A DNA stretch of 64,000 nucleotides. Origin: Candidatus Gastranaerophilales bacterium (lineage in GTDB: Bacteria > Cyanobacteriota > Vampirovibrionia > Gastranaerophilales > Gastranaerophilaceae). The stretch covers positions 1 to 64,000 of the forward strand of contig CALVBW010000030.1 of the NCBI GenBank assembly GCA_944325945.1, written 5' to 3'. The translations under genes and the position numbers were made by a program. The notes below the pieces were generated by a model. The model saw nothing but the letters and a program-made list of their open reading frames with translations. It ran no database searches and had not been told where the DNA came from. Of this stretch, positions 24,018 to 32,609 are shown piece by piece. Numbering within the stretch: position 1 is the stretch's first letter; each line of letters opens with the position of its first letter.

Positions 24018-26627
24018 CTAAATCTTGACCACTTTAAGTTCTTCATCAAATTTAGCTAAAATTTCATCAAGTTTAGAGGCGTCTTTTACGCCGCCTTGAG
24101 CAAAATTCGGGCGTCCGCCGCCGTTCGCACCGGTAGCTCTTGCAATTTCACCGACAATTTTGCCTGCATTTACACCGTTTTTGACAAAACCGTCAGAAAC
24201 TTTTGCAATAACCATTTTCGAATTCGCAAGGACTATAATACTTTCACCGAGCTTGTTTGCAAGAACATCAATTCCTGCCTTGATTGCATCGGAATCAAAA
24301 TCTTCAATTTTTGATATAAACAATTTCCCGCCTGCAATATCCTGAGCCCGCGAAATAAATGATGAAAATTTATTTCTTGCATTTTCTTCTTTAGCTCTGG
24401 TAAGCTCTTTTTGTAGTTCTTTATTCTCGTCAAGAAGTTTTTCAACACGATCAAGAATTTCATCATAATGCGTTTTAAACATCAAAGACAATTTATCCAT
24501 TTCTTTGACTTTTGCATTCATAAATTCAAATGCGGAACGTGCGACAACAAGCTCAATACGTCTTGTGCCGGCAGAAATTGCACCTTCCGAAACAATTTTT
24601 ACCAGACGCAAGTCGCGAGTATTTCTTGCATGCGTTCCGGCGCAGAATTCTTTTGAAATACATGTTTCATTGCCGATTGAAACAACCCTTACCTCGTCAT
24701 CGTATCTTTCACCGAACAACGCCGTTGCACCGGTTAATTTAGCTTTTTCAATATCCATAACCTCGGTTGAAACTTTCAAACCTTTTGCAACCCAGTTGTT
24801 TAAAATTTCTTCAACTTTAAACAATTCCTCAGGCGTCATTGCACGGGAAAATGTAAAGTCAAATCTCATACGATTTTCTTCAACCTGAGAGCCTGCCTGA
24901 TGAACTTCATCACCCAAAACCTTAATCAAAGCAGCCTGAAGCAAGTGCGCTGATGTATGGTGAAGTCTGATTTCTTCACGACGCGGAACATCAATTTTTG
25001 CATGAACTTTTTCGCCGATTGTAATTTCACCGTTTATTAATTTTGAACGGTGTACAAAAAGCTGATTAACCTTAAAAGTTGTCAAAACTTCGGCTTTCAT
25101 ATTTTCATTTTCAATGACACCGCTGTCTCCTACCTGACCGCCGCATTCAGCATAAAAAGGTGTTTTATCAAGAATTATATCGACATATCCTTCACCTTCA
25201 ACAATGTCGAGAATTTTTGCGTCGCATTCATTTTCGTCATAGCCGACAAATTCTGTTGAACCGACTTTCTCTTCGATTTTTGCGTATTTAATATCGCCAG
25301 TTACGCTGATTTTCTGAGTTGCGGCTTTAGCACGGTCTTTTTGTTCCTGCATTGCGACTTTAAAGCCTTCTTCATCAACTTTCAAACCGTTTTCTTCCGC
25401 AATTTCCTTTGTCAATTCAAACGGAAAACCAAAAGTGTCATATAATTTGAAGGCATTTTCACCGTCAATATCTTTTTTGGCTGAAATAAATTCATCAAGA
25501 AGTTTGTAGCCTCTATCCAGTGTTTTTGCAAACCGTTCTTCTTCTTTTTTAATTATATCAATAACTTTTGCCTTATTTTTAACCAATTCGGGATAAGCTT
25601 CGCCGTAGTGTTGAACAACAACATCGACGAGTTTATACAAGAACGGCAAATCAAGCCCGAGCATTTTGCCGTGACGCAAAGCGCGGCGCAAAATCATTCT
25701 CAAAACATAACTTCTGCCTTCATTTCCCGGAATTACACCGTCTGAAATCAAAAAAGTTACGCATCTTGCATGGTCTGTTATAATACGCAGAGAAATATCC
25801 GTTTTTTCTGATTTTTTATAAGGAACGCCCGACATTTTTGAAACTTCATCCATAATCGGCTTCAAAAGATCAGTTTCAAAAGTTGAGGCAACACCCTGAC
25901 AAACCATTGTAATACGTTCCAGTCCCATGCCTGTATCAACATTTTTACTGTCCAGAGGCGACTGATTGCCTTCTTCATCCTGATATAATTCGGTAAACAC
26001 AAGGTTCCAAATCTCAACCCATCTGTCGCATTCACATGTATCAATGCCGCAGCCTCTCGGGTCATTACATTTATATTGTTCGCCTAAATCATAATGAATT
26101 TCGGAACACGGACCGCAGGAGCCTGATGCACCCGGAGGTCCCCAAAAATTATCTTTTTTACCTTTACGCTTAATTCTGTCAGCCGGAACCCCAACGCTGC
26201 GCCAAATATCATAAGCTTCGTCATCGGTTTCAAAAATAGTAATCCAGAGTCTGTCTTTATCAAGCTTCAGAACCTCGGTTACAAATTCCCAAGCCCAGGG
26301 GATAATTTCTTTTTTATAATAATCGCCGAACGAAAAATTCCCGAGCATTTCAAAAAAGGTGTGATGTCTTGGTGTACGACCGACATTTTCAATATCTGAA
26401 TCTTTTCCGCCTGCTCTTGCACATTTTTGACAAGATACTGCCCGCGGCGGATCATAAGGTGATTTTACAATCCCTAAAAATATCGGCAAAAATTGCAGCA
26501 TGCCCGCCGTTGTCAACAAAACAGTAGGATTATCCGGCACAAGACTTGAACTTTCAACTATTGTGTGCTGGTGTTTATCTTTAAAATAATCTAAATATAA
26601 CTGTCTGATTTGATTTCCGGTTAGCAT
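24018..26627 (-). CDS. alaS: Alanine--tRNA ligase
   Basis: The 869-residue class II synthetase is full length. The catalytic core has FLDYFKDKHQH-like motif 1 and the HHTFFEMLGNFSFGDYYK motif 2. The editing domain has the zinc ligands in LHHTSAHLLQAAL and CAGTHARNT. The C-Ala domain contains coiled-coil Glu/Lys repeats and ends with a glycine-rich GANGGGRPNFAQGG segment. No frameshift is seen. Confidence 0.98.
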   Translation of the reverse strand: MLTGNQIRQLYLDYFKDKHQHTIVESSSLVPDNPTVLLTTAGMLQFLPIFLGIVKSPYDPPRAVSCQKCARAGGKDSDIENVGRTPRHHTFFEMLGNFSFGDYYKKEIIPWAWEFVTEVLKLDKDRLWITIFETDDEAYDIWRSVGVPADRIKRKGKKDNFWGPPGASGSCGPCSEIHYDLGEQYKCNDPRGCGIDTCECDRWVEIWNLVFTELYQDEEGNQSPLDSKNVDTGMGLERITMVCQGVASTFETDLLKPIMDEVSKMSGVPYKKSEKTDISLRIITDHARCVTFLISDGVIPGNEGRSYVLRMILRRALRHGKMLGLDLPFLYKLVDVVVQHYGEAYPELVKNKAKVIDIIKKEEERFAKTLDRGYKLLDEFISAKKDIDGENAFKLYDTFGFPFELTKEIAEENGLKVDEEGFKVAMQEQKDRAKAATQKISVTGDIKYAKIEEKVGSTEFVGYDENECDAKILDIVEGEGYVDIILDKTPFYAECGGQVGDSGVIENENMKAEVLTTFKVNQLFVHRSKLINGEITIGEKVHAKIDVPRREEIRLHHTSAHLLQAALIKVLGDEVHQAGSQVEENRMRFDFTFSRAMTPEELFKVEEILNNWVAKGLKVSTEVMDIEKAKLTGATALFGERYDDEVRVVSIGNETCISKEFCAGTHARNTRDLRLVKIVSEGAISAGTRRIELVVARSAFEFMNAKVKEMDKLSLMFKTHYDEILDRVEKLLDENKELQKELTRAKEENARNKFSSFISRAQDIAGGKLFISKIEDFDSDAIKAGIDVLANKLGESIIVLANSKMVIAKVSDGFVKNGVNAGKIVGEIARATGANGGGRPNFAQGGVKDASKLDEILAKFDEELKVVKI

Positions 26628-26840
26628 AAATTTTTCCCTCTAATATTGTTTAACTACCAGAAAACTTAGCATAAAAATATTATCTAAGCAAGAAATCCAA
26701 AAAAGTTATGTCAAATTTACGGTAAAGCATTATAATAATCCACAATTTTATCCAGAACGCGGAATAAGAAAAGCTTTCCAATACTTTGCGGGATTTAGAA
26801 ACTTTTTTAAAACAAGATTACCAAACCTGTAAAACCTACG

Positions 26841-26878
26841 ATTTATACTTATTATTTGAATGATAAATAAGTATAAAT
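26841..26878 (-). terminator. Terminator-like 13-bp palindrome after higA
   Basis: ATTTATACTTATT (26841-26853) is perfectly complementary to 26866-26878, with a 12-nt AT-rich loop. It lies 10 bp after the higA stop. The AT-only composition leaves open an operator role. The rest of 26628-26840 shows nothing recognisable. Confidence 0.5.
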
Positions 26879-26887
26879 TGCATAACT

Positions 26888-27196
26888 TTACACAGCTTTC
26901 TTTTGAGTACCGTAATTGAACGGAATTATATTAGACAAATCCGTCTTGCGTTCAGCAGCCAACAATTCAAAATTGTTTTGCAGGCGTAGAAAATACCCTT
27001 TTGAAAGCCCAAAATATTTTGTCAGCCGCAAATCCGTATCTGCCGTAATTGATCTTTGACCTCTTATTATGGCATTAATCCTGTTTGGCGGGACACCAAT
27101 AGCATTTGCAAGTGCATTTTGTGAAAGACCTAACGGCTCCAAAAATTCTTCCTGCAGAACGTCTCCTATATGCGGTATGTCTATGTATTGCGGCAT
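26888..27196 (-). CDS. higA: HigA-type antitoxin (XRE family)
   Basis: The 102-residue protein starts with the HigA/VapI hallmark HIGDVLQEEFLEPLGLSQNALA and has a helix-turn-helix with recognition helix VPPNRINAIIRGQRSITADT, plus TDLRLTKYFGLSKGYFLRLQ. It neutralises the HigB toxin and represses the operon. It lies downstream of higB in the usual toxin-first order, but 124 bp away. A weak -10-like CATAATATAA on its strand suggests it may have its own promoter. Confidence 0.93.
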   Translation of the reverse strand: MPQYIDIPHIGDVLQEEFLEPLGLSQNALANAIGVPPNRINAIIRGQRSITADTDLRLTKYFGLSKGYFLRLQNNFELLAAERKTDLSNIIPFNYGTQKKAV

Positions 27197-27320
27197 TGTA
27201 TATTCCTTTATATAAGTTTACCAAAGTTTATTAAAGTGTATATAACTATACTTATATTATGTATTACGTACAACATAAAATCAACCCCCCTTAAAAATTA
27301 TTTTTCAAAACTTAACAAGT

Positions 27321-27602
27321 TTAGTGATAATCTACAATTTCGACATCATAGGCATCGTTGTCATCCCATAGAAAACAAATCCGGTACTGCTGATTAATCC
27401 GGATTGAATACTGACCGACTCTGTCGCCTTGCAGTTGTTCCAAAAAATTCGCAGGCGGTATTCGAAGGTCAGAAACATTTTCCGCAGCATCAATCATATG
27501 CAGTTTTATTAAAGCACGGCGACGCAACTCCGTCGGTAACTTCTTCGAAACTTTACCCCTGAAAATCTTTTCCGTTTCCTTGCATTTGAATGTTTTTATC
27601 AT
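27321..27602 (-). CDS. higB: HigB-type toxin (RelE/ParE fold mRNA interferase)
   Basis: The 93-residue protein has the HigB layout: a start with IKTFKCKETEKIFRG, helix RRALIKLHMIDAA, the segment LRIPPANFLEQLQGDRVGQYSIRI, and the final strand NQQYRICFLWDDNDAYDVEIVDYH. The basic and catalytic residues of the family (Arg, Tyr, C-terminal His/Asp) are visible. It would cleave mRNA on the ribosome. It is transcribed first in the higBA pair and is intact. Confidence 0.93.
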   Translation of the reverse strand: MIKTFKCKETEKIFRGKVSKKLPTELRRRALIKLHMIDAAENVSDLRIPPANFLEQLQGDRVGQYSIRINQQYRICFLWDDNDAYDVEIVDYH

Positions 27603-27713
27603 AATAAATTATCATAGCATAATTAAAGATAATAAAACTTTACTTAATTTATTTTTACATAAACTTGAAGTAGTACATAAAATAGTAGAGAATGTATAAA
27701 AAGGAGAGTTTAA

Positions 27714-28508
27714 TTGACAAATAATTTTATATGTATTCGAGATATATTACACGATACATTCGCTGACATTGAACGTAGAATGTTTGTAAAAGGCTCCGCA
27801 TCTTCTGTAAAATCAGGATTTTCTTCTCTAGACTTTTATACGGATGGTTTTGAACGAGGCGAACTTATAACTGTTGCTGGAGGATTTAATTCTTATATAA
27901 ATATTTTTATGTTAAACATGGCTAAAAAAATTACTCTCCAAAAAGAAAGACCCCTTTTATTTATAGATTTGGATGTAAAAAATTTTGATAATGAAAATAT
28001 TTCTATAATAAAATTAAATAATGAAAACAGATATATACAATCTCCAAATTTAAACATTGAAATAATTGTATCCTATATTAAAAATTTTCAAGAATTAAAA
28101 CCTAACGGCATTGTTTTTATAAACGGTTTTAATCTCTTGCATAATGATAATAAATTCTTAGCTGGTAAATATATAGATAATAATATCCGTATATTAAAAA
28201 ATCTTATACGTTATTTAAATATACCTTTAATTTTATCTGTAGAAATATCAAACTCTAAAAATTATTTTGCACAACTTGAACTATCAAAATTTGGTATATA
28301 TGATTCTTTAACGGCTTTATCTAGTAAAATACTTATCTTGAGCTGCTATGAAACAAAAAATATTATCAAACGAAAGGACTTGTATATTGATTTAGCAAAA
28401 AATAATTTTGGTCAAACTACAGTTATAAAACTAGGCTTATATGAAGAAACTTCAACCATATGCGAAATTAAAGATGAAATATATAACGCACAGCTGATGT
28501 ACATATAA
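27714..28508 (+). CDS. DnaB-C/RadA-like protein without Walker A
   Basis: A TTG start behind AAAGGAGAG gives 264 residues, about 74% AT. The N-terminal third follows the DnaB C-domain: VKSGFSSLDFYTDGFERGELITVAG matches the helicase block preceding Walker A. The loop itself reads GFNSYIN instead of a GKT motif, so ATP binding is unlikely. Later echoes of DnaB are FINGFNLL (Walker B position, no Asp), YLNIPLILSVEI and DLAKNNFGQTTVIKL. The N-terminal DnaB domain is absent. It lies among HigBA and HTH genes, so a mobile-element origin is plausible. It may be a dominant partner or decoy of DnaB; that is speculation. Confidence 0.55.
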   Translation: MTNNFICIRDILHDTFADIERRMFVKGSASSVKSGFSSLDFYTDGFERGELITVAGGFNSYINIFMLNMAKKITLQKERPLLFIDLDVKNFDNENISIIKLNNENRYIQSPNLNIEIIVSYIKNFQELKPNGIVFINGFNLLHNDNKFLAGKYIDNNIRILKNLIRYLNIPLILSVEISNSKNYFAQLELSKFGIYDSLTALSSKILILSCYETKNIIKRKDLYIDLAKNNFGQTTVIKLGLYEETSTICEIKDEIYNAQLMYI

Positions 28509-28538
28509 ATATAATTTAATAGATAATAATCTATATAT

Positions 28539-28724
28539 TCAATACTTAAACGTTTTTATGATTTCAATGACCTGTTTTTGCTGTGCAGGGGTAAGTTTTT
28601 TTACATAAATCAGAAGTTGGCTTAATAGTTTATCCGGTTCTTGTGGCTTTACGTCAAAAGCAACAATTGAGGCGCGGTTATATTGAGTGATAAACAAATA
28701 TTTTTCAAAATTTTTCAAGCCCAT
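28539..28724 (-). CDS. Small hypothetical protein, HTH-tail-like
   Basis: From ATG 28724 the product is about 61 residues, beginning MGLKNFEKYLF. The frame is open up to 28799, but the extra N-terminus is low-complexity. The C-terminal LLIYVKKLTPAQQKQVIEIIKTF resembles the final helix found after XRE repressor domains; the DNA-binding part itself is missing. It faces the HTH gene at 28802 on the other strand. It may be a broken regulator. Confidence 0.4.
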   Translation of the reverse strand: MGLKNFEKYLFITQYNRASIVAFDVKPQEPDKLLSQLLIYVKKLTPAQQKQVIEIIKTFKY

Positions 28725-28801
28725 ATAGTGTAAGTATTTAAACCATATTTTGTAGAATATATTCGACTGAAAAATATATAATAATATTTTAAAATTCATA
28801 A

Positions 28802-29011
28802 ATGGGTTTAAAGAAAATACAAAATGAAATAGGCAGACGCATACGCACTTTAAGACTTGAAAAAGATCTGACTCAAGACGAACTCGCCTATGAAATTAAA
28901 ATTTCTCGTGACCACTTATCAAATCTTGAAAACGGAAAATATCCTATTAATATAAAAACTTTATACAAATTTGCAGAATTTTTCAATGTAGATATGAAAT
29001 ATTTCTTTTAG
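28802..29011 (+). CDS. XRE-family helix-turn-helix regulator
   Basis: The 69-residue single-domain repressor opens MGLKKIQNEIGRRIRTLRLE and has the classical HTH DLTQDELAYEIKISRDHLSNLENGK, then PINIKTLYKFAEFFNV. It is typical of phage or plasmid-type Cro/C1 regulators. No ribosome binding site is visible. It lies between the accessory patch and the GC-rich island by tRNA-Arg. Its target is unknown; the divergent gene at 28724 is the nearest candidate. Confidence 0.88.
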   Translation: MGLKKIQNEIGRRIRTLRLEKDLTQDELAYEIKISRDHLSNLENGKYPINIKTLYKFAEFFNVDMKYFF

Positions 29012-29021
29012 GTTTCAGTTC

Positions 29022-29323
29022 CCCTGAATGCGATTGTCTTGGTCGCTCGCGTTTAACGGGTCTGCGGACTTTCTTTTCAGAAGCTGTGCTTCTTCCAAAG
29101 AAAGCTCCTCCGCCCTCAGCTCGCTCCCGCTGTCTTGGATTTCCTCCACGCTCGAATAGTTTCGCCTTTAAGCCTGACGGCTTAGCAGGCTCAATATCCT
29201 CGCTATCCGGACTAACTCGCTTTCGCTCGTGTCGTCCGTACGGAAATCCGTTCAAACGCAAAGGACGCTCTCATCGCTATTCAATGTAAATAAAAAAGAC
29301 GGGATAAACCCGTCATTTTTATT

Positions 29324-29325
<2 letters not shown>
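29022..29325. other. GC-rich non-coding island abutting tRNA-Arg
   Basis: About 300 bp are markedly richer in GC than the rest of the window, with motifs such as CTCGCTCCCGCT and CTCGCTTTCGCTCGTG. Frames exist on both strands but have skewed Arg/Ser/Pro composition and no family look. At its left end, 29022-29035 matches 13 of 14 bases of the tRNA-Arg 3' region at 29326-29339, so the island is bounded by a short direct repeat of the tRNA end. Confidence 0.6.
29291..29320 (-). terminator. Terminator after tRNA-Arg
   Basis: On the minus strand GACGGG and CCCGTC pair around TTTAT and are followed by a T-run, four bases after the tRNA 3' end. Confidence 0.85.
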
Positions 29326-29397
<72 letters not shown>

Positions 29398-29540
29398 TTA
29401 ATTTCTTCTGCTGTATTTTTATCTTAGCATAAAATATTTTTGACGCAAGAGAATTTTTTCCGCATGCCACATAATTCACCTTTCAGGGAATGTAAAAACC
29501 TCAAAACTCAATTATCCTTTATAAAAAAGGAGGCAATATA

Positions 29541-30503
29541 GTGCAAAACCTCACAGAAGCCACCCAAAAATTCATTGATAATCTGACGTCCCGAGGCGGA
29601 AAACCTCTTTATGAAATGACGCCCGATGACGCGAGACAATTTTTGGAAAATCTCCAGCAGCAAAGTTACAATCCAATTGACGCTTACGTTGAAGATACCT
29701 TAATTAAAACCAAAAATTACGAAATACCAATCAGGATTTTTAAGCCTGAAAAAACTAATAAAAAACTTCCTGCGATTTTGTACATCCACGGCGGGGGCTG
29801 GATTTTGGGGAGTAAAAATTCCTGGGACAGATTTTTAAGACAATTTGCCGTTCATACAAATTCCGCAGTAATTTTTCCGGAATATTCACGCTCACCCGAG
29901 GCAAAATACCCGAAAGCCCTCAATGAAATTTACGAAACCCTTGAATACATTTGTGATAAACCGAAGGATTTCAAAATCGACCCTAAAAAAATCGTCATTG
30001 CAGGAGACAGCGTCGGAGGAAATATGGCAACAGTCACGGCACTCAGGTCGTCTATAGAAAAAGGACCCAAAATCCTCTTTCAGCTGTTATTCTACCCTGT
30101 CACAAATTCCGAAATGAATACCGAATCTTATAAAAATTTTTCCGACGGTCCATGGCTTACCCGAAAGGCAATGGAATGGTTCTGGCAAGCTTACGAACCG
30201 GACAGAGAAAAACGCAAACATCCTTTTATATCACCGATTAATGCAACAGGAGATGAATTGAAAAATCTTCCGCCTGCATTAATTATTACGGCAGAAAACG
30301 ATGTTTTACGCGATGAAGGTGAAGCTTATGCCGCAAAACTTGACCTGTCAGGAGTAAAAACGGCAAATATAAGGATTAACGGTACAATACATGATTTTAT
30401 GGTTCTTAATGCAATTGCTCATACGGAACCTGTAAAAGCAGCATTTTTGCTCGCTTCTAAAACAATAAAACAAGTATTTAAAGGAGGTAACAATGTTTTT
30501 TAA
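29541..30503 (+). CDS. Alpha/beta hydrolase of the HSL (esterase/lipase) family
   Basis: The start is GTG at 29541, behind GGAGG. The 320 residues show the HSL-family oxyanion motif YIHGGGWILG, the nucleophile elbow GDSVGGN, and a catalytic Asp (ENDVLRDEGE) and His (GTIHDF). It lacks a signal peptide and is thus a cytosolic carboxylesterase acting on short acyl esters. It overlaps the cupin gene by 11 bp, and GGAGGTAAC for that gene lies inside its last codons. Confidence 0.93.
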   Translation: MQNLTEATQKFIDNLTSRGGKPLYEMTPDDARQFLENLQQQSYNPIDAYVEDTLIKTKNYEIPIRIFKPEKTNKKLPAILYIHGGGWILGSKNSWDRFLRQFAVHTNSAVIFPEYSRSPEAKYPKALNEIYETLEYICDKPKDFKIDPKKIVIAGDSVGGNMATVTALRSSIEKGPKILFQLLFYPVTNSEMNTESYKNFSDGPWLTRKAMEWFWQAYEPDREKRKHPFISPINATGDELKNLPPALIITAENDVLRDEGEAYAAKLDLSGVKTANIRINGTIHDFMVLNAIAHTEPVKAAFLLASKTIKQVFKGGNNVF

Positions 30504-30798
30504 TGTTCTCAAAGCAAAAGATCTTGTCGGATTTGACAACGGCAATTTCGAAAAAAATGTATTAATGGCAAACAATGACAGCACTCTTGCTGTTATTGCG
30601 CTTAAAAAAGGCGAAATTATTGACACACATACATCAATTTGCGACGCTGCAGTGTATGTTCTGGAGGGAGAAATTGAACTTCACTTTGATGCGGAAAAAT
30701 TTGAAGTCGACAAAGGTCAAATTCTTATGTTCAAAAAAGACAAAGAACACAAAGTCGTCGCAAATAAAGACAGCAAATTCTTTTTAATTAAAATCTAA
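30493..30798 (+). CDS. Small cupin-domain protein
   Basis: The 101-residue single-domain cupin has motif 1-like GEIIDTHTSICDAAVYVLEGE and motif 2-like DKGQILMFKKDKEHKVVA. Two of the usual metal His are recognisable (TH and EHK); others are replaced, so metal binding is uncertain. It is cotranscribed and probably translationally coupled with the esterase. A terminator follows at once. Confidence 0.85.
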   Translation: MFFNVLKAKDLVGFDNGNFEKNVLMANNDSTLAVIALKKGEIIDTHTSICDAAVYVLEGEIELHFDAEKFEVDKGQILMFKKDKEHKVVANKDSKFFLIKI

Positions 30799-30800
30799 TA

Positions 30801-30827
30801 AAAAAGGCTCTAAATTGAGCCTTTTTT
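30801..30827. terminator. Bidirectional terminator
   Basis: AAAAAGGCTC pairs with GAGCCTTTTT around a 6-nt loop. It separates the cupin gene from the convergent secreted-protein gene. Confidence 0.9.
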
Positions 30828-31539
30828 ATTGTTGATTACAGCTGCAATCGGGTTGTTTTGAAAGACATAAGTCCTCGCAAAGAATCAAAACTATATTTTC
30901 GCCCGCTTTTGCGTGATATTTCAAACCGGGTGTAATCAAACCCGTTATCAAACCAACGGTTGTGCCGACCGGAATACCGATTGCATAACCCACTCCGAGC
31001 TTTGCCGGATTAGGAATAAATGCAAAACCCGTACCTGCACCTGCACCGACAATACCAAGCCCTAAAGTATATGCAAGCAATTTCCCTGCCGTATGCCAGC
31101 CGTCTTCTTTTAATGCACCGTCTTTTGTTAAAGGTTTTGCGGACATCTGAACTGCCGTGCCATCAGGCAAAATTAAACATTCAAAATTTATATAAACCCG
31201 TGCATTTTTATTCGGAACTCTCTGTTTTTCTATTCTTATAATCGTCCCGACAACTTTTGAACACGCCGGAATTAAAAGGGTTCCTTCTCTTGTATATATT
31301 GCACCCGGAACATCAAAATTCACTCTGTCGCCCGCTTTTGAACATTCTGATTTAAAGTCGCAATTAAATGCAACCTTAAAAGCATTGCCTTTACAAATTA
31401 TGTTATGTAAATCCGTAATGGCAACATTATCCGTCAAAGCACCTTTTTCGCAAAACATGTGTTCATAACCTATAATCTCCTCGGAAAAAACCGGAGAAGC
31501 TAAAGATAAAATTAATAGCATTGCAATTATTTTTTTCAT
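30826..31539 (-). CDS. Secreted protein with beta-domain and glycine-rich segment
   Basis: The start is placed at 31539 (MKKIIAMLLILSLASPVFS), giving a clear signal peptide; the frame remains open upstream to 31656 without sense. The mature protein of about 220 residues has eight or more cysteines, a beta-rich part with GTLLIPACSKVVGTI and LPDGTAVQM, and a glycine-rich amphipathic stretch (about 155-205). The IPAxxxxGTI pattern recalls TrbI/VirB10-type C-terminal domains and recurs in the gene at 61397. It is exported to periplasm or envelope; function unknown. Confidence 0.7.
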   Translation of the reverse strand: MKKIIAMLLILSLASPVFSEEIIGYEHMFCEKGALTDNVAITDLHNIICKGNAFKVAFNCDFKSECSKAGDRVNFDVPGAIYTREGTLLIPACSKVVGTIIRIEKQRVPNKNARVYINFECLILPDGTAVQMSAKPLTKDGALKEDGWHTAGKLLAYTLGLGIVGAGAGTGFAFIPNPAKLGVGYAIGIPVGTTVGLITGLITPGLKYHAKAGENIVLILCEDLCLSKQPDCSCNQQ

Positions 31540-31646
31540 ATTTACAGGATTAATCAGCCGGTTCCAAAATTCTATTGCCGATGTGTTTATATTATTATTT
31601 TTAAAAAATTTGAAAACACATGTATTTCGTACTAAAATGATTACGT

Positions 31647-32609
31647 ATGATAACAAATTTTTTACACAAAATTCTCGGGCTCAACGATTTTTTATTCGGC
31701 GGAATTGACAGACTTATTGAAGGTACGGGATTTCCTGACTGGGTATGTGATGCCTTGATTGACAGCATTCATACACTGCCGTTTTTGTTTATAGTTTTTG
31801 TGTTTATAGAACTTTTTGAATACTATTATGCGGATAAAGTTAATAATTTTATGAAAAATTCCGGAAAAACCGGACCTTTAATAGGAAGTTTAGCTGCAAT
31901 AATTCCGCAATGCGGATTTTCAATAATAGCAAGCTCGCTTTATACAAATAAACTCATAACCCGCGGAACATTAATCGCAATTTATCTTGCAACCTCGGAT
32001 GAAGCTTTGCCGGTTTTGTTATCATATCCTGAAAAAATTCATCTGGTTTTACCAGTCATAGGCGTAAAACTTGTTATTGCAATAATTGCGGGATACCTGA
32101 CAGACTTATTTTTCAAATCAGTTATTGATAAAAATGCTGAAATTGAAATTCCGGAAGAGGGCTGCTGTAAACACGATATTTTAACGGATAATAAAATTAA
32201 TCTGTGGCTTCACCCTGTTATGCATACACTTAATGTATTTGCGTTTATTCTGATTATAACGCTTATTTTGAACTTCTTCATCAAAGACGCGATTATAATA
32301 AACTTTTTAAATAATCCGGATTTGGCGCATAAATTTTTGCAGCCTGTTATAACATCTGCTATAGGATTGATACCGAATTGTGCAGTATCAATTGCCCTAA
32401 CAATGATGCTTATCAAAGGCACAATAACTTTCGGTGCGGCAATCGCAGGTTTATGCTCAAATGCCGGACTCGGACTTTTAGTTCTTTTAAGAAAAAACTC
32501 AAGCCTGAAAGATTCTGTTTATATCATATTACTTTTACTTCTAATAAGTATCCTGAGCGGCATTATCTTAGAATGTATAAGTAATACAATTACCGGCAAG
32601 ATTTTTTAG
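31647..32609 (+). CDS. Putative heavy-metal permease, ArsP_2 (10TM) type
   Basis: This 320-residue integral membrane protein has about 8-10 spans in two similar halves. Each half has a conserved proline-cysteine motif: AAIIPQCGFSIIAS in the first and IGLIPNCAVSIALT in the second. YLATSDEALPVLLS follows the first motif. The cytoplasmic loop EEGCCKHD may bind metal. Family members are called putative manganese or arsenic exporters; the substrate is unproven. A TAAAAT -10 lies 8 nt before the ATG. The end overlaps the convergent LysM gene by 42 bp. Confidence 0.8.
   Translation: MITNFLHKILGLNDFLFGGIDRLIEGTGFPDWVCDALIDSIHTLPFLFIVFVFIELFEYYYADKVNNFMKNSGKTGPLIGSLAAIIPQCGFSIIASSLYTNKLITRGTLIAIYLATSDEALPVLLSYPEKIHLVLPVIGVKLVIAIIAGYLTDLFFKSVIDKNAEIEIPEEGCCKHDILTDNKINLWLHPVMHTLNVFAFILIITLILNFFIKDAIIINFLNNPDLAHKFLQPVITSAIGLIPNCAVSIALTMMLIKGTITFGAAIAGLCSNAGLGLLVLLRKNSSLKDSVYIILLLLLISILSGIILECISNTITGKIF

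Noticed and set aside
24096-25259. Several plus-strand frames opposite alaS
   Set aside because: They are shadows of a full-length alaS whose motifs are intact; codon bias and composition are wrong for genes.
28983-29261. 92-codon minus-strand frame in the GC-rich island
   Set aside because: Composition is skewed to Arg, Glu, Gly and Pro, there is no ribosome binding site or family pattern, and both strands are open equally because the island is GC-rich.
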